A stretch of 64,000 bases of DNA, from NCBI RefSeq assembly GCF_024139115.2, contig NW_026942958.1, positions 124,001 to 188,000 of the forward strand, written 5' to 3'. Position 1 is the first letter of the stretch; each line of letters begins with the position of its first letter. A model generated the notes under the pieces. The model made no database searches and had not been told where the DNA came from. It saw only the letters and a list, made by a program, of their open reading frames with translations. Position numbers and translations under genes: made by a program. The stretch is from Armigeres subalbatus. Lineage: Eukaryota > Arthropoda > Insecta > Diptera > Culicidae. Below are positions 44,763 to 56,390 of this stretch, piece by piece.

Positions 44763-44905
44763 GATGGATCGGGTGATGTGCGTAGTTCGAGTTTCAGGGC
44801 ATTTCGAGTCCCTTCGAAACCCGCAGAGGGTTACGGCAAGGTGATGGTCTTCGTGCCTGCTATTCAACATCGCTTGGAAGGGTAATACGAAGAGCAGGGA
44901 TTAAA
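44763..44905 (+). pseudogene. Reverse-transcriptase fragment of a second non-LTR family
   Basis: On the plus strand, ETRRGLRQGDGL (about 44817-44853) is followed in another frame by CLLFNIAWKG. This is the RQGDGLxCxLFNxxLE block that precedes the catalytic site in LOA/I-like reverse transcriptases. Only about 140 bp remain, with at least one frameshift. It runs opposite to the Jockey-like element next door. Confidence 0.6.
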
Positions 44906-45266
44906 GGTATTAAATTGCACTTATCGTGAATTTTAATGTAGTCTGTAAAATGTTCGGTTGAAATGTTTAGATTTGCGATGTTTATCTCTAAATCATCCAA
45001 AATACATGCGAAACTGCAATGGTGTCACGTCAACTCTGAAACCATGGGCAATGTAGAAAAAGATATATTGAGCGAACCGAATAATGTATATTAGGTATGG
45101 CTTAAGTATGGAAAATATATTTCAAATTTTTATTGGGCCGCCTTTATTCCATTCTATTTGATGCCCTGATGTTTGATGATGAAGTTTTTATTGAAATTAT
45201 ATCTACAAAAAAGGTGATAAAATTAAATTATAATAGCGTTATAACGTAATACTAAAGTGATTTGTG
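44906..45266. other. No gene seen
   Basis: AT-rich DNA without recognised features. Confidence 0.4.
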
Positions 45267-45487
45267 TTGATGCGCAGCGCGCTGCGTTTTTTGTACGGCT
45301 GGAAATTTCCGTCGTATAGCAACGACCTCCAAGCTTTCGTCGTGGTACGACGCGAATTTCGCCCAGATACCATCGAGAACCGTGGTGTTCTGAAGGCCCG
45401 CCTCAAGCAGGTAGTTATTTGGAGAAACGATAAAGTCGCCAAGCTCATTACAGCGAAAAATCTCCCATCGATCGCTAATCGCCGAAG
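45267..45487 (+). CDS. Exon-like ORF of unknown function
   Basis: ATG at 45267 opens a frame of 73 codons (to the stop at 45489-45491) reading MRSALRFLYGWKFPSY, FVVVRREFRPDTIEN and QVVIWRNDKVAKLIT. Codons favour G or C in the third position (GTC, ATC, CTC, AAG), unlike nearby DNA, and the frame meets a good 5' splice site AAG|GTAAGG at 45487/45488. An AG at 45277-45278 could act as an acceptor instead of an internal start. I recognise no domain. It could be a lone exon, a captured gene piece, or the 5' part of a transposon. The next non-autonomous element starts 100 bp downstream. Confidence 0.3.
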
Positions 45488-45586
45488 GTAAGGTTCACCC
45501 GTCAATTTTGTGACGAGCAATCCGAGAGCGCGATTTGTTTCAGCGTGTCGTCAATTGCACGCCGCGAACCTCATCTAAACTGAAAA

Positions 45587-46362
45587 CAGAGATGTCCTAC
45601 AGTTGGCAAAAAATCTGCTCTTTTATTTTCACATTTTTCTAATTCATTCAGTGAGTGACTGGAATTGTCACTTCGATCTGTCAAAATAATATTATCGAAG
45701 TGGAAGGTGTATAGCAATACAGCGTGTAATACGCCGATGTATTTGCTGTGCGCGCCCACGCGTTTTTGGTTTGTACCATTTTGTCAGATTGAAGTGACAT
45801 TTCGGAAACTCAAATAACCATCTAGGCTAGTGTACCAGTTGTCGCACTAGTGCTTTATATGCCAAATGGCCAATCAAATCACCGCAAACCAAGTTCATAT
45901 CGATAAAGCATATTCATATGATACGATAAAACCTTTGATCTCCTCCAAAACAAGAAAGATAATTGTAAAAATGATTTGTTTAATTTTGACGTCCTTTGCA
46001 CCAGTTGTTGCACTAGTGGTCCCTATTTGGCCAGTCCCATAAGAAAACAATGGATTTGCCAAATAAGGAACCAAAATTAAGAATAGTGCCACAACTGGTG
46101 CATGCGTTCCTATTATGGATTAATCAATTTTGATGATTATAACAAATTTTATTGTTTTTACAGCTATTCTAGAGCAGGAAGTAAAACTTTGCTTCATATA
46201 TAAAGTTCACCCACATGCCTTTTACTTATTTTTAAAAATAGTTGTTATTATGTATGTGACAATTGGTACACCACCCCATTAGGTGCACTCACTGAATAAA
46301 TTTGATTGTTAAAAATTATGAAAATGAATGAACAGATTTTTGCCAACTATGGGACATCTCTG
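45587..46362. mobile_element. Non-autonomous element with CAGAGATGTCC ends and an inner foldback
   Basis: Left end CAGAGATGTCCTACAGTTGG and right end CCAACTATGGGACATCTCTG are imperfect reverse complements; homology extends about 75 bp inwards to GTGAGTG..CTCAC. CAGAG termini suggest a hAT-like family. The flanks CTGAAAA and CTGATAG are at best a decayed duplication. Inside, 45993-46104 is a second inverted repeat (GCACCAGTTGTTGCAC against GTGCCACAACTGGTGC). No transposase. Confidence 0.65.
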
Positions 46363-47456
46363 CTGATAGAGGTTTCACCGATCCCTGCCTGGTGGAAAGG
46401 ACAGGCACAGCTTGCTTTGGGACGTGTCCTCTATCCGTAAGGGCGAATCGCCCAGGGACAGAATCGGTATTAATTCGCCGCCGTCGCTCGGAACAAAACG
46501 AAGCTTCCGTTCCAGCCGCCACTCGCCCTCGTTCCAGCCGCCAGCCGCCTCCGCATTTCTGTTTCGGTCATAATACGCACGGATCATTCTATTGCGCGCC
46601 AAATCACATCGTGGACATCTCGGTGGGCGCCATTACACCACCGTCATCTACGTGAAGCTATTGTCATGCAGGTCATCGCTGGAACGTCGCTGGACCGTCG
46701 TCGCTCAACCAGCGAGCGCTTCAGTTTGGTGGTGTGGCGATGCATTGATTGCCTGCGTCGCTGGAGCACTTACTGGGGTCGCAGCGACCAGCGACGTTTC
46801 AGTCGAGTGACGTAGTTGAGACAAATTCATACATGTTCTTGATTTTATCTAGCATCGACAATCGTTTTCCTTCGAGTGAGCGCATCAGAGTCGTCGAGGC
46901 CCAGAGGCCCAATCAGGCTGATCATCAAAAACCTGCGCAGGTATGGCTTAGAGCTAAGATACATGGCCATGTTTGCCCTTGTTCCGTTTCCGTCCAGCAC
47001 GAATGAACATTGAGCTAGCAATAAATTGGAATCAAATTTTTGTCTAGTTTCGTTGTGTTTAACATCATTTTAAATAAACCATCCACTAATTTCGGTATAC
47101 GCTACGTTTGTTATTCCGTTAAAGGTAGCTTGGCTTTGCGGTCCCTAAGAAGCTTTAGCTGATGAAGGTGATTTAGATTGCGTTTAAGAGATTTTGCCAA
47201 TTTTTGCACAAATTGTTCAACAATTTTCCCTGAGTCAAATAGTTCCAAAGTCGGCAATGAAACGCGACCGGTGGTCTCTTCTATGAGAGGGTGCTGCTCA
47301 CCAAATTAAAAAAACCTTGAGGATATTCACTGAACGATTACAGTACTAAACTCGTTGGAAGTTTATATAGGAACAATATATGGATGAACATGAAAACAGT
47401 GATTTACAGTTAGTTATGCTGAAAACTACTAGAAGAATATATTAAATAAGGATGTT
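46363..47456. other. GC-rich island (46.38-46.99 kb), no identified gene
   Basis: About 600 bp markedly richer in G and C than the surroundings, with CG-containing repeats such as CGTCGCTGG and CAGCGA. Six frames contain ORFs up to 87 codons but none shows a known domain. It could be the 5' region of an LTR element, a promoter-proximal exon or captured sequence. Confidence 0.3.
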
Positions 47457-47830
47457 ATCGATCATTTAGGTGTCGATCATTTAGTAGTGTCAATCAATTT
47501 TTGAAAGAATTTCAAAATGTTTTGTATGGTGGATTTCAGTGAAGGTTTCTTCTGCACCTAAATGTTTCGATGTTCGAATTTACAGTAACGAGTTATAGAT
47601 ATAGTATCAGTAACCTAGACTAATTGATAACAAAATTCCAATAATTTAGTTCAAACTACTGCAACTAGCAATAACTCCGTGTTAGTGGAATTCAACAACA
47701 ATCTATTAAGCAGATTTGTAGAAAAACTTCGCATTAGAAGTCCAACTTCAACACATTTTAAAAATTCAGCTTCTGGAATGAGTTATTGACAAACTACTAA
47801 ATGATCGAACGTAATTACTAAATGATCGAT
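47457..47830. mobile_element. Inverted-repeat element with ATCGATCATTTAG ends
   Basis: 374 bp. Each end has two copies of the motif: ATCGATCATTTAGGTG then TCGATCATTTAGTAGTGTC on the left, and GACAAACTACTAAATGATCG then TACTAAATGATCGAT on the right. Arms are about 38-44 bp. No ORF. Confidence 0.7.
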
Positions 47831-48417
47831 AAATCCTTGACTCCAAATAATGTTAACGATGTTTCCACTTGAATTTGCAGCACGTAACTGCAAATGCTTC
47901 AGAAAATTCAGGTAAAACTTACGTCTCCGGTGAATTATATCTAAAACTTTGGTAGTGTTTGACCTGTCTGTAAATAAATGGGCTGCGAAGAACCTCGATA
48001 GATATGTAGAATAGGCAATAAAAGACGAAATGATAAACGTCAACCTAGATGATTATCATTTTGTGGTAGATAACATGCCATATCGAAGAAACGTAGAGCA
48101 AATGTTATATTTGGATGCTACATTTTAGTTAAAATGTCTGATTTATTGACTAATTTGCTTGGTGAAATAGATTCAGCGGTAGTTCTGTGCAAAGGCATTG
48201 GTCGGAGAGTCAATAGTTCGAATATGTTGAAACCGTTACTGTACTGATAAGTTTATGCAGGATAACCTATAACAAAGGTTGCACAAATAACACCCAATAC
48301 GTGTTTGGTACAGAGTAGTGGGTCTAAATACGTATTGTTCAGCTAATTCTAACATATGATTACTTGTAGTCGAAACCTAATTGGAATCGTTCACGCTCAG
48401 TGCGTGAGCCCATTGAA

Positions 48418-49226
48418 AGGGTAAAATTAGTGTAAGATTAGCATTAGCATTAGCATTGTTACGGTGTAATCTAGATTGGGCACTAGTGATACTCATGTTT
48501 TACTTTTGAGATCCTTATTTAGAATGCTATCAGAAACAAGAAGGGATGGTCCTGATTCCAGTCTTAAACAAAAATAACAAAAGCATGAGGATTACTACCC
48601 TGGCCACGCCCATCTTCACGTAACTAGAGAGGAAGGAATTGTTGATGTAGTACTACTTAACGGGAGGTCACTGACTTAGCGATACCCTCATAAGTACCAC
48701 GGAGTTGGATGAGGAAGGTATTCGTTGGTCAGATTTCCTGTAGCCGTAATGTTTGTTGTAGATCTTCCAACACATCACGAAAGGTGTCTACCAGCATTAC
48801 GGGTAAAGGGAAAATTAGTGTAAGATATAACACCCTAAGTAAGCTGGAATAGCAGCATAGTATAGCATATCATAGTTGGTGTACTTCGTAGATTGGACAC
48901 TAATGATATTCATGATTTTCTTTTGAACTTTTATTCAGATTACTATCAGAAATCAAGGTGGGTGTGGCCTGATTTCAATCTTGAATAAAATCACAAAAGC
49001 ATGAGAATTACTATCTGACCACGCCTGTCTTCACGTGACTTGGGAGGGAAGGAAGTGTCGATAGCACTTACTTAATGAGAGGCCCCAACCCAGACACCCT
49101 CATAAGTACCACGGACTTGGATATTGGGAAAGGTATTCGTTGGGTCAGAATTTGCCTCGAGCGACAATGTGACCATGGTAAATCTTACACCGCAACAAAA
49201 CGAAGGTGTTCACCCAGCGTTAGGGG
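48418..49226 (+). repeat. Direct tandem duplication of a ~400-bp unit
   Basis: Copy A 48418-48806 and copy B 48807-49226 share landmarks in order: AAAATTAGTGTAAGAT, a TAGCAT-type short repeat, TTGGACACTAATGATATTCA, AAAGCATGAGAATTACTA, CCCTCATAAGTACCACGG and GGTATTCGTTGG. A third start, ACACCCTAAGTAAGCTGGAA, follows copy B at about 49230. Divergence is around 20-25 percent by eye. Family unknown. Confidence 0.75.
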
Positions 49227-49346
49227 AATACACCCTAAGTAAGCTGGAATGAACCATGAACTTAACATACATATCTTTACAGCTTTGAGCATAATCTCAC
49301 GAAATCGCTTTGAGGAAGTTGTTTCTAATTCCGATATTAAATAGGA

Positions 49347-49398
49347 ATTTACCTGATTTTCACGTAGAATGAGAATTCTACCGGAAAATCAGGTAAAT
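49347..49398. repeat. Compact near-perfect hairpin
   Basis: ATTTACCTGATTTTC (49347-49361) pairs exactly with GAAAATCAGGTAAAT (49384-49398), and pairing continues inwards through TAGAAT/ATTCTA to a GAGA loop, with one 3-bp region imperfect. Total 52 nt. It may be a minimal MITE or a small-RNA hairpin. Confidence 0.75.
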
Positions 49399-51353
49399 GT
49401 TACGCGTTTTCAGGTGGAAACTAATTGCCGAATTTTATGTGAGTGTAGAATTCATCCGGCAATTTCGTTTTTACACTAGAAAATAATAAATTCAAGTATA
49501 CAACATTTGTTGTAGCATCAAGAATAGGCGAGCCGCCAAACTCCAAACAGTTAAAATTCTGAAAATTACTACATGGAAATATTTGAACCCATATTTTTGT
49601 GTTCAAATACCTGTAAAATTCCAACTTTTTCTTGTATACATAATATTGAATACAAGCTCTATAGTAATGATAGCCTGTAATTTTAAAATGTTATGGAAAA
49701 TGAGTAGAATCGAATGGAGCCTTTTTGTTACATCAATATGCTGTAACATTTTATACTGTAGTCGGAGTCCATCGCAGTGGCTGAAATGGCCAATTAGAGA
49801 GTTTGCACGCAAGACCAGTGACACAATCCAAAAAGCGCTAGAAGTAGAAGCACTGACAAATTGACATGAATCTTAAATACCAACTGAAAATTTGCATGCA
49901 AAATAATCGAAACGTTCGATCCAAGACTTTTACATAGGATATAAATAAGTCTACCATTTGATTCCAAAAGTTTTTTCTCTGCAGTTCAAACATTTCCACT
50001 ATTCAAATTCGAGTGATATAACATTTGGAACTCAGTTTCAGTCATTCGATTTCAAGTATATTAATAATTTGATTATAATTGAAATATACTGAAATTGTCT
50101 CTACTGGTTATTCAGTGACTTCGAAGTGTAAAACACTTCCGTTTCTGATTATTTTGCTGGAAGGTAAAATGTGAGCAGACAAAAGTGCTTATACTCTATT
50201 GAAGCGTGTTTTCACGTCAGTATAAAGGATTTATAATTATTGTTCTATTAGATATGAATACGAATTAATATAAATATTTGTCTGAAGATTGCTGACACTA
50301 TAAATCATTCATTTTTAATCTTTTACAGTTCCCGGTGGTATGACGAGTTACTGAAAGTGTTTGTACTCGAGTTCCACATGTTTGACCTCAGGGCAAATCG
50401 AAATGCAAAAACACTTTATAGTACGTGTATATTTTTTGAGAGTAAATCGGTCGATTCGTCGAATCGTCAAATTGATTGTGACGTTTTCGGAAAGGTGGTT
50501 GGACATAGTTGGAAGAGTACCACGATGGCAGTCAAGATGGCACGACCTTCCACGGGTCAACTCACACCTCCCGCACCCTTCTCCCATCGGCATTCGAATG
50601 TTCGAACAGCATTAAACAAAAGTTTAATATTCAAATTACTAACCCATGATATCTATCGCACCAGGGCAGATACTTCTAGTCTAGTTAGTCACAATCGCCT
50701 GGGGCAAATGCTTCATACAAAAGTGTACGTGGGTATACAATGCTATTTTGCGTTACGTTATCAATGGATCTGTTCTGCGGTGCGGTTTTCGTTTAGTGAA
50801 GTCTCAGGAAGTTGCCTTCCAGCTATGTGGGTTCTCTTTTCGCCAGCGTTTGAGGGAGGCACTGTAGCCAGTGTAATAAAAGGTTTAGTTTCCCATACTA
50901 GTATTTATACAACTTGAACTTGCGCTCAACCAGTTTTTGTTCAAATCGGTTTTTGGACACTCGGAGCAGTGGGACGGAATCGAGTGAGCGTGGTGGTGCT
51001 GTTTTTTGAACCAATTCTACAATATTCTTTGTTTTTTATAAATAAATACCAATACTACACAGTATACGACAGTTTTATTGTACCAATACTTTCTAAGCTT
51101 TGTTTTGGTACTCAACCCACCTTCACCTTAAGCCAAGAGAAGAAGGTAACGGTGACGAGTGTTCGAATATGAGTCTATTCAAGATTTGAGTCAAAACGAT
51201 ATTTTCAATTTTTTCCAGATCAGTTCGATGGTTTGAAATTTTTGATTCCACTATTTCACAAGATTGCATATGCTCCTGGGATTTGCGGACGAAATCGATA
51301 TTATCAGGATTGATCACAGTGCCGTGGAAGAGGCTTTGTGCCTTTGAGGAGGA
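49399..51353. other. No confident gene; longest non-repeat ORF at 50.36-50.92 kb
   Basis: A plus frame at 50357-50917 (186 codons from GTG, first ATG at 50375) is the longest outside repeats. A pyrimidine-rich acceptor-like TTTAATCTTTTACAG precedes it at 50329. The translation shows no recognisable domain and overlapping frames are also long, so I do not call it a gene. Confidence 0.3.
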
Positions 51354-51365
51354 GATAGCGAGGAT

Positions 51366-51619
51366 GGGGGTGACCTTGATAGCGCGGTAAGACGCGTCGG
51401 CTACAAAGCAAGACCATGCTGAGGGTGGCTGGGTTCGATTCCCGGTGCCGGTCTAGGCATTTTGGATTGAAATTGTCGACTCTGGCTAAAAGTATCATCG
51501 TGTTAGCAGAAACTGCTTAAGAAACCCGCAGTTAATAACTGTGGAAGTGCTTAATGAACACCTGTGCGAGGCGGCTCTGTCCCAGTGTGGAGATGTAATG
51601 CCAATAAGAAGAAGAAGAA
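51366..51619 (+). mobile_element. Feilai-like SINE with target duplication
   Basis: Intact B box (GGTTCGATTCC), conserved head and (GAA)n tail; internal deletion between TCATCGTGTTAGC and AGAAACTGCTTAAG. Flanks GATAGCGAGGAT (51354-51365) and GATATCGAGGAT (51620-51631) match at 11 of 12 positions and mark a real insertion. Confidence 0.88.
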
Positions 51620-51631
51620 GATATCGAGGAT

Positions 51632-54600
51632 TGACTCACGATCAATACCAGCAAAACTACGGTGGATGGACACGTTGTTGGTATGCGCGAAGAACGTCAA
51701 ACGAAGATAATATTTAGTAGATAACCCGGAAGAGGCCGCAGGTTTGTGGAAGGCAGTATGATGGCTTGTTGCAGTTGAAGAAAACCTGAGGGCGCTCAAT
51801 GTTCAGGGCAACTGGAAGTGATTGGCCCAGGATTGAGTCAGTGGAGAAGGATACTCCGTTCGGCGTAGGTCTCGAAGAGCCATCAAGTATCATCATTCAT
51901 TCATTCAGAATCATTCTAAAAAATCTTATCTAAATATAGTATACAATAGGCAATCGAGGACTGAAACTTCATCAAATGTGAGCCAGATGAACATTGGTAT
52001 TGTGCATATAGGTATTCCGATTACTTTAAAATAAATTTAAGAAAAGTTTCATCGAATAAATAATTCGTTTAGAAAATATTAGTTTATATCGTATTTCGTT
52101 CATTTGTATTGCACTTGATTTTAGTGTCATGTTCATTTAAACACCCTAGTTTTCAGCAGTCCCAAAAGCGTTGTTTAATGGTTCGATGTATAGAGTGGTT
52201 TGAAGCTTACTTCAAAGTTTTGTAAATTAAATTATACAAGCTACTAAAGCTACTAAAAAAAATCCATCGATTCTTTTGCAAAAACTTCTAACAAACCATA
52301 AAAAAATTAAATATGCATGCTCAACTGATACGATTTGTTTAACCCTCCTTGTTCATCAACCCAACGGTATCATTTCTATCGTTTCTTGATTGCAAAAATA
52401 TTGCTGATCCACGACTATTAATAAAACATTATTAACTCAGAGAATAGAGCGACAATCACCTCAGGTTGTATTTAATCTGCGTAAACGTGCATATGTTTAT
52501 AGATAGAGCAATATTTTGTGGTTTTGAAACTACATTTTCAATTAAATAAAGGTATTACCATTGCTCATACATATTAAGCCAGTTCGTGAAAGAATCCTGA
52601 AAGTGATGGATCTGACGACATCTACCACTTTTCTTGTCAATATTTATGTTTCAAGCACATCTCAAATGTAGTTCAATCATAAAACGGTCGAGCCTACTGT
52701 GCAGAGTTGTTGAAAATACCCGAGAACTGTGCTTGACTTGATTTACATTTAAGCTTAGAACGGGACATCATACTTTGTCGAAATAAAAGAAATGTACTGT
52801 TGATGAGTTTTTCTAATTTAACCGAATCGACTGCCAACTCGAATACAAACTGAAGTTCACAAACATTGCGAATAAATGCAAAGAAGCTACCGTTGATTAG
52901 GTTACAATGAAATAAACTTAACGATCTTCTTTAAACCTCACAAAGCTCTCACCCATTCACGACTGCAATGAACGAGTGAGCGAGCAACCATTCAACTGGG
53001 CACGATCAACCAATCCACGCGATCAGTGTACTAAATACGTTCGCCCAAATGTATGCTTCTTATATCGCAAAGTTTATTACCTCGGGCCTCAACCAACGAA
53101 AGCGAATTCTCCTGCAACCTACCTACTTCATTTATATGAAAGGATGCCCCCATAGTGCAATACCCGAGACCGAAATTTCACCATGTCAAATCAATAAATT
53201 CCTTGTGACATCCAATAAATCACAAAACTTGTTCCTCCATCGCAAAACACGCACATTGCGGTTTGTCGGTCTATAAAAAAATTGTTCTGGATTTCAGTCC
53301 AACAAGCCTTCAATCCAAACTACATACCGCACATCGGCAATGTCTGTCCCAACAAAATGTTGTCTTCGGATTCTTTGTCATGGCAATGTTGATAAATATG
53401 ATTTTTCGATCGATGACAGACGACCGGTTTTCATTCCGCCGAGATATTCTGACAAACAAAACTGCCTGTCATTGTTAGTGGCAGAAAGACGTTGTAAGAA
53501 GAAAGAAAAAACACCATTAATCTAATAGGATAATTCGGTACGGGTCAATCAACAGCGCCTAGTCACGCTATCAATTTTCTTGAGAAGGTGAATTAAAACA
53601 TGGATGCGGATGTGTCTGGTTGAATGAGAAATTCAATTTCTAAAACGCATACAAATATACACGAGGGTAGGTTTACATGCGGACACTGGAAAAGCTTGCA
53701 TCCTTGGCGAAGGAAAATTAATCAAACTTGCACTAAACTCACGCTCACTGTTCCGACAGCGAGAATCAGACTAAAGAACTTCGGCGGTGCCTACATTGCA
53801 GCTACGTTAACTTCAGCATACTTTTCGAATAAAACCGTGGAAAACTACAAATTGCATCGTTTCCAACTCAATCAAAAAAACTTGCTGAATACTTTTCATG
53901 GAAACATGGAAACTATTCTGATTCATTATCGGGCCCCTGCAGCTATGCTACAGGGTTGGGTTATTATCAAGTAGAATCATTTCAACAATTTCAATTCAGA
54001 ATGTGGTAGATCACATGATTTTTTTGGGCTGCTACCAACACAACCAGATTTATTTTATTAAAAATTATCAAAATTTGTTGAAATAACGACAACAAGTGTC
54101 GTTTTATATTTAAACACATTTTGATCAGTAAAAGCCATTAGCCAAGCAAGATCAATCCAAAGCATTATTGATAAACGGTAACTCATTGAGCTTCGGTGAA
54201 AATTGTTAGATTTTTCCAAATACCTATTTTCGTAACAATTTGATTCTGATTAGCAAGAAAGAATTGCTGTTAAATTGTTGCTCAAAAAGTAACCGCAAAT
54301 GAACTTATGAGTGCTTTATATTTGCGTATTTTCTCTACAGAACATTTCAGGCCACTCCCTAGCATAGATAAATTCTGAATGACTAGTATAAAAATACGTT
54401 AATGGAATTGAGTCGTTTTCTTACTTTTGTTTGATTAGTAATGAAATGCCACGCGTTCCATTGAGTGACATATCCGAAATTTCAACTAGGTTATCTTGAT
54501 GGTAATAATTCAATAAACCTAGTAAATACATTTTTTCCTTACTCTATAGGGACAGGAATTAACTATTCAACAACTGAGTACTCTACAGAGGCTGAGAGAG

Positions 54601-54957
54601 AGCTTCGTGAAAAAAAAACATGGAGACAAGTTTCATGGAGACAAATTCACACAACAAACGCAAGCCAACCAACAAGCGTGTCTAGGGATAAGGTTAATAT
54701 TTCTCTCTGATATTCTTCCAAAAAAAAGTTGTACTTGATGAATATTTAAGTGATGTTTAAAAAAAATTCGAAATGCTTTTTTGTCAGATTTTAGAGATAC
54801 AATATGTAATGTTTTTTTTCTTATCTAGAAACCCCATGAACTCATAGTATTGTTATAGAAACTTAGTAAATTCAGACTTTCATAGAGAGTTTGATTATAT
54901 CCCATTTTCTTGATTAGTTTGATGTTGACTGGTGTAGGTCGTTCAGTGTTTGTACTT
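51632..54957. other. Long AT-rich stretch without identified gene
   Basis: Several frames of 60-116 codons (53049-53276, 53624-53974) lack known domains. No repeat array or RNA gene is visible. It may be intergenic or intronic. Confidence 0.4.
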
Positions 54958-54973
54958 GACTCGACGTCGAGTC
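54958..54973. repeat. Perfect 16-bp palindrome
   Basis: GACTCGACGTCGAGTC is self-complementary and sits in a larger inverted context (CTTGACTCGAC..GTCGAGCTCAAG). It may be part of a decayed repetitive element. Confidence 0.8.
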
Positions 54974-55590
54974 GAGTCGAGCTCAAGTAAGACGAAGACG
55001 ACCTTACTGTTGAGGTGGGACACATCTGTCAAGTGCAAATCAAGTGGTGGAATTAATGGATAGTACAAAATCGTCTTTGGCAAGTGAGACATTTCACAAA
55101 AATCGGAAATAATTTCTTAACATTCAGATTTTTCTAGGATATTTCGCATATGGTTTTTGTTATCAATAAAATAAAATAGTAGATTCCTCAATTGAGCATT
55201 GTATAGCCACCCACGATTTATACAATACATATGCTATGCTATGCTAATAAAATAAAATAGTTTATAAAAAATCCAAAATTACCAATAAGATGCACCATTG
55301 GTGTATTTTTGACCTGAACGCTGTTCGGAAATTTTCGTGACTCCAAATTTGCTTGTATCTCGGTGTTGTCATTAGATTTTTCCAGCGTTTAATTGAAGGG
55401 TTTTTGTCACAGTTTATGATTGGGTATACAGGTCGGACTTGATTATCGGCTGATTAACCGGAGAAAATGGCTCGAATATCCGGAGTAATATTTTACCCAT
55501 CATACAAAAATAGAAATATTATCTTGTGTATCCGTAACGTATCCAATATGTGCAAGACACCCAGTAAATGATAGTGACTTTCGCTTTCCT
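54974..55590. other. No gene seen
   Basis: AT-rich DNA with a short TATGCTATGCTATGCTAA run at about 55232-55249, resembling the TAGCAT heads at 48.4-48.9 kb. Confidence 0.4.
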
Positions 55591-55731
55591 AAGGTCTGTT
55601 CACAAAATTGTAACGCTTTAGGGAAATGAGGAAGTTAGACCAAGCGTTACAATCCGTCCAAAAAAAACCTTCCATAAGATACGAGAGGAAGGGTGGGATC
55701 AAATTCAGGTTCGATTTTGTGAAAGAACCTT
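55591..55731. mobile_element. Short inverted-repeat element with AAGGTCTGTTCAC ends
   Basis: 141 bp. AAGGTCTGTTCACAAAAT and ATTTTGTGAAAGAACCTT are imperfect reverse complements. GTAACGCTTT/AGCGTTAC lies inside, linking it to the TACGTAACGC group. No clear target duplication. Confidence 0.6.
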
Positions 55732-55827
55732 GAAGGGAAGAAATCAAAACATCTACACTGGCCTATCGAATTTCAACAGCACCGATATTTTTAAGCATTC
55801 GTAGTACATATTCTGATGTCAAGCGGG

Positions 55828-56390
55828 CTGGTAGTCAATGGCTACTGCTTCTGCCTCATACGCAGGAGGTCGTGGGTTCAATACCAGGTCCGTTCCTTTC
55901 TCCCACTTTGTATCTTTCTTTATTTCTCATGTTCTAGCAATCGCGAACTGGAAATGGACCTATCCCCCCATTATTATTCCTATACCTTCAACTGAGTATT
56001 CTATCAGTAATCTGATAGAATTGGAAATGAACATAGAGCTGTTTCCTACATCCAACCAGAAATTCCATCAGCACCTTCTCCTATCTATCACATTGGCAGC
56101 TGTTAACCAAGACGGATCTGCTCGAACCTAACCCAAAATTCCAACAAATTCTGCATGAACTGTGGAAGTGCAGAGGTATATTCGGTTTGCAGAGGCGAGT
56201 GATTGCATCATCATTTCTCCCTTCCCTATATTGATTGATTCTGACGTGGCAGGCGCGTATAACAAATGAGATCACCAGTATCTACATTGAAGAGGTGCTA
56301 GTCCGAAACATCTGTTGTTCCTGCAAGAACAGCTGATCTGGTCATAATGGAGAGCATACGAGCAGTCAATCGCTCAAGCTTTCCAGCTCA
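55828..56390 (+). mobile_element. Dispersed repeat with tRNA-like head
   Basis: Head CTGGTAGTCAATGGCTACTG, CAGGAGGTCGTGGGTTCAAT with B-box-like GGTTCAATACC at 55874-55884, suggesting a tRNA-derived pol III promoter. The body (56020-56390) is homologous to 21690-22065 in reverse. Its relation to named SINE families is unknown. The 97-codon frame at 55838 is incidental. Confidence 0.55.

Noticed and set aside
50357..50917. 186-codon ORF as a gene
   Set aside because: It begins at GTG, has no recognisable domain and competes with overlapping frames on both strands.
53624..53974. 116-codon ORF as a gene
   Set aside because: No domain, no splice or promoter context and no codon bias distinguishable from the flanks.
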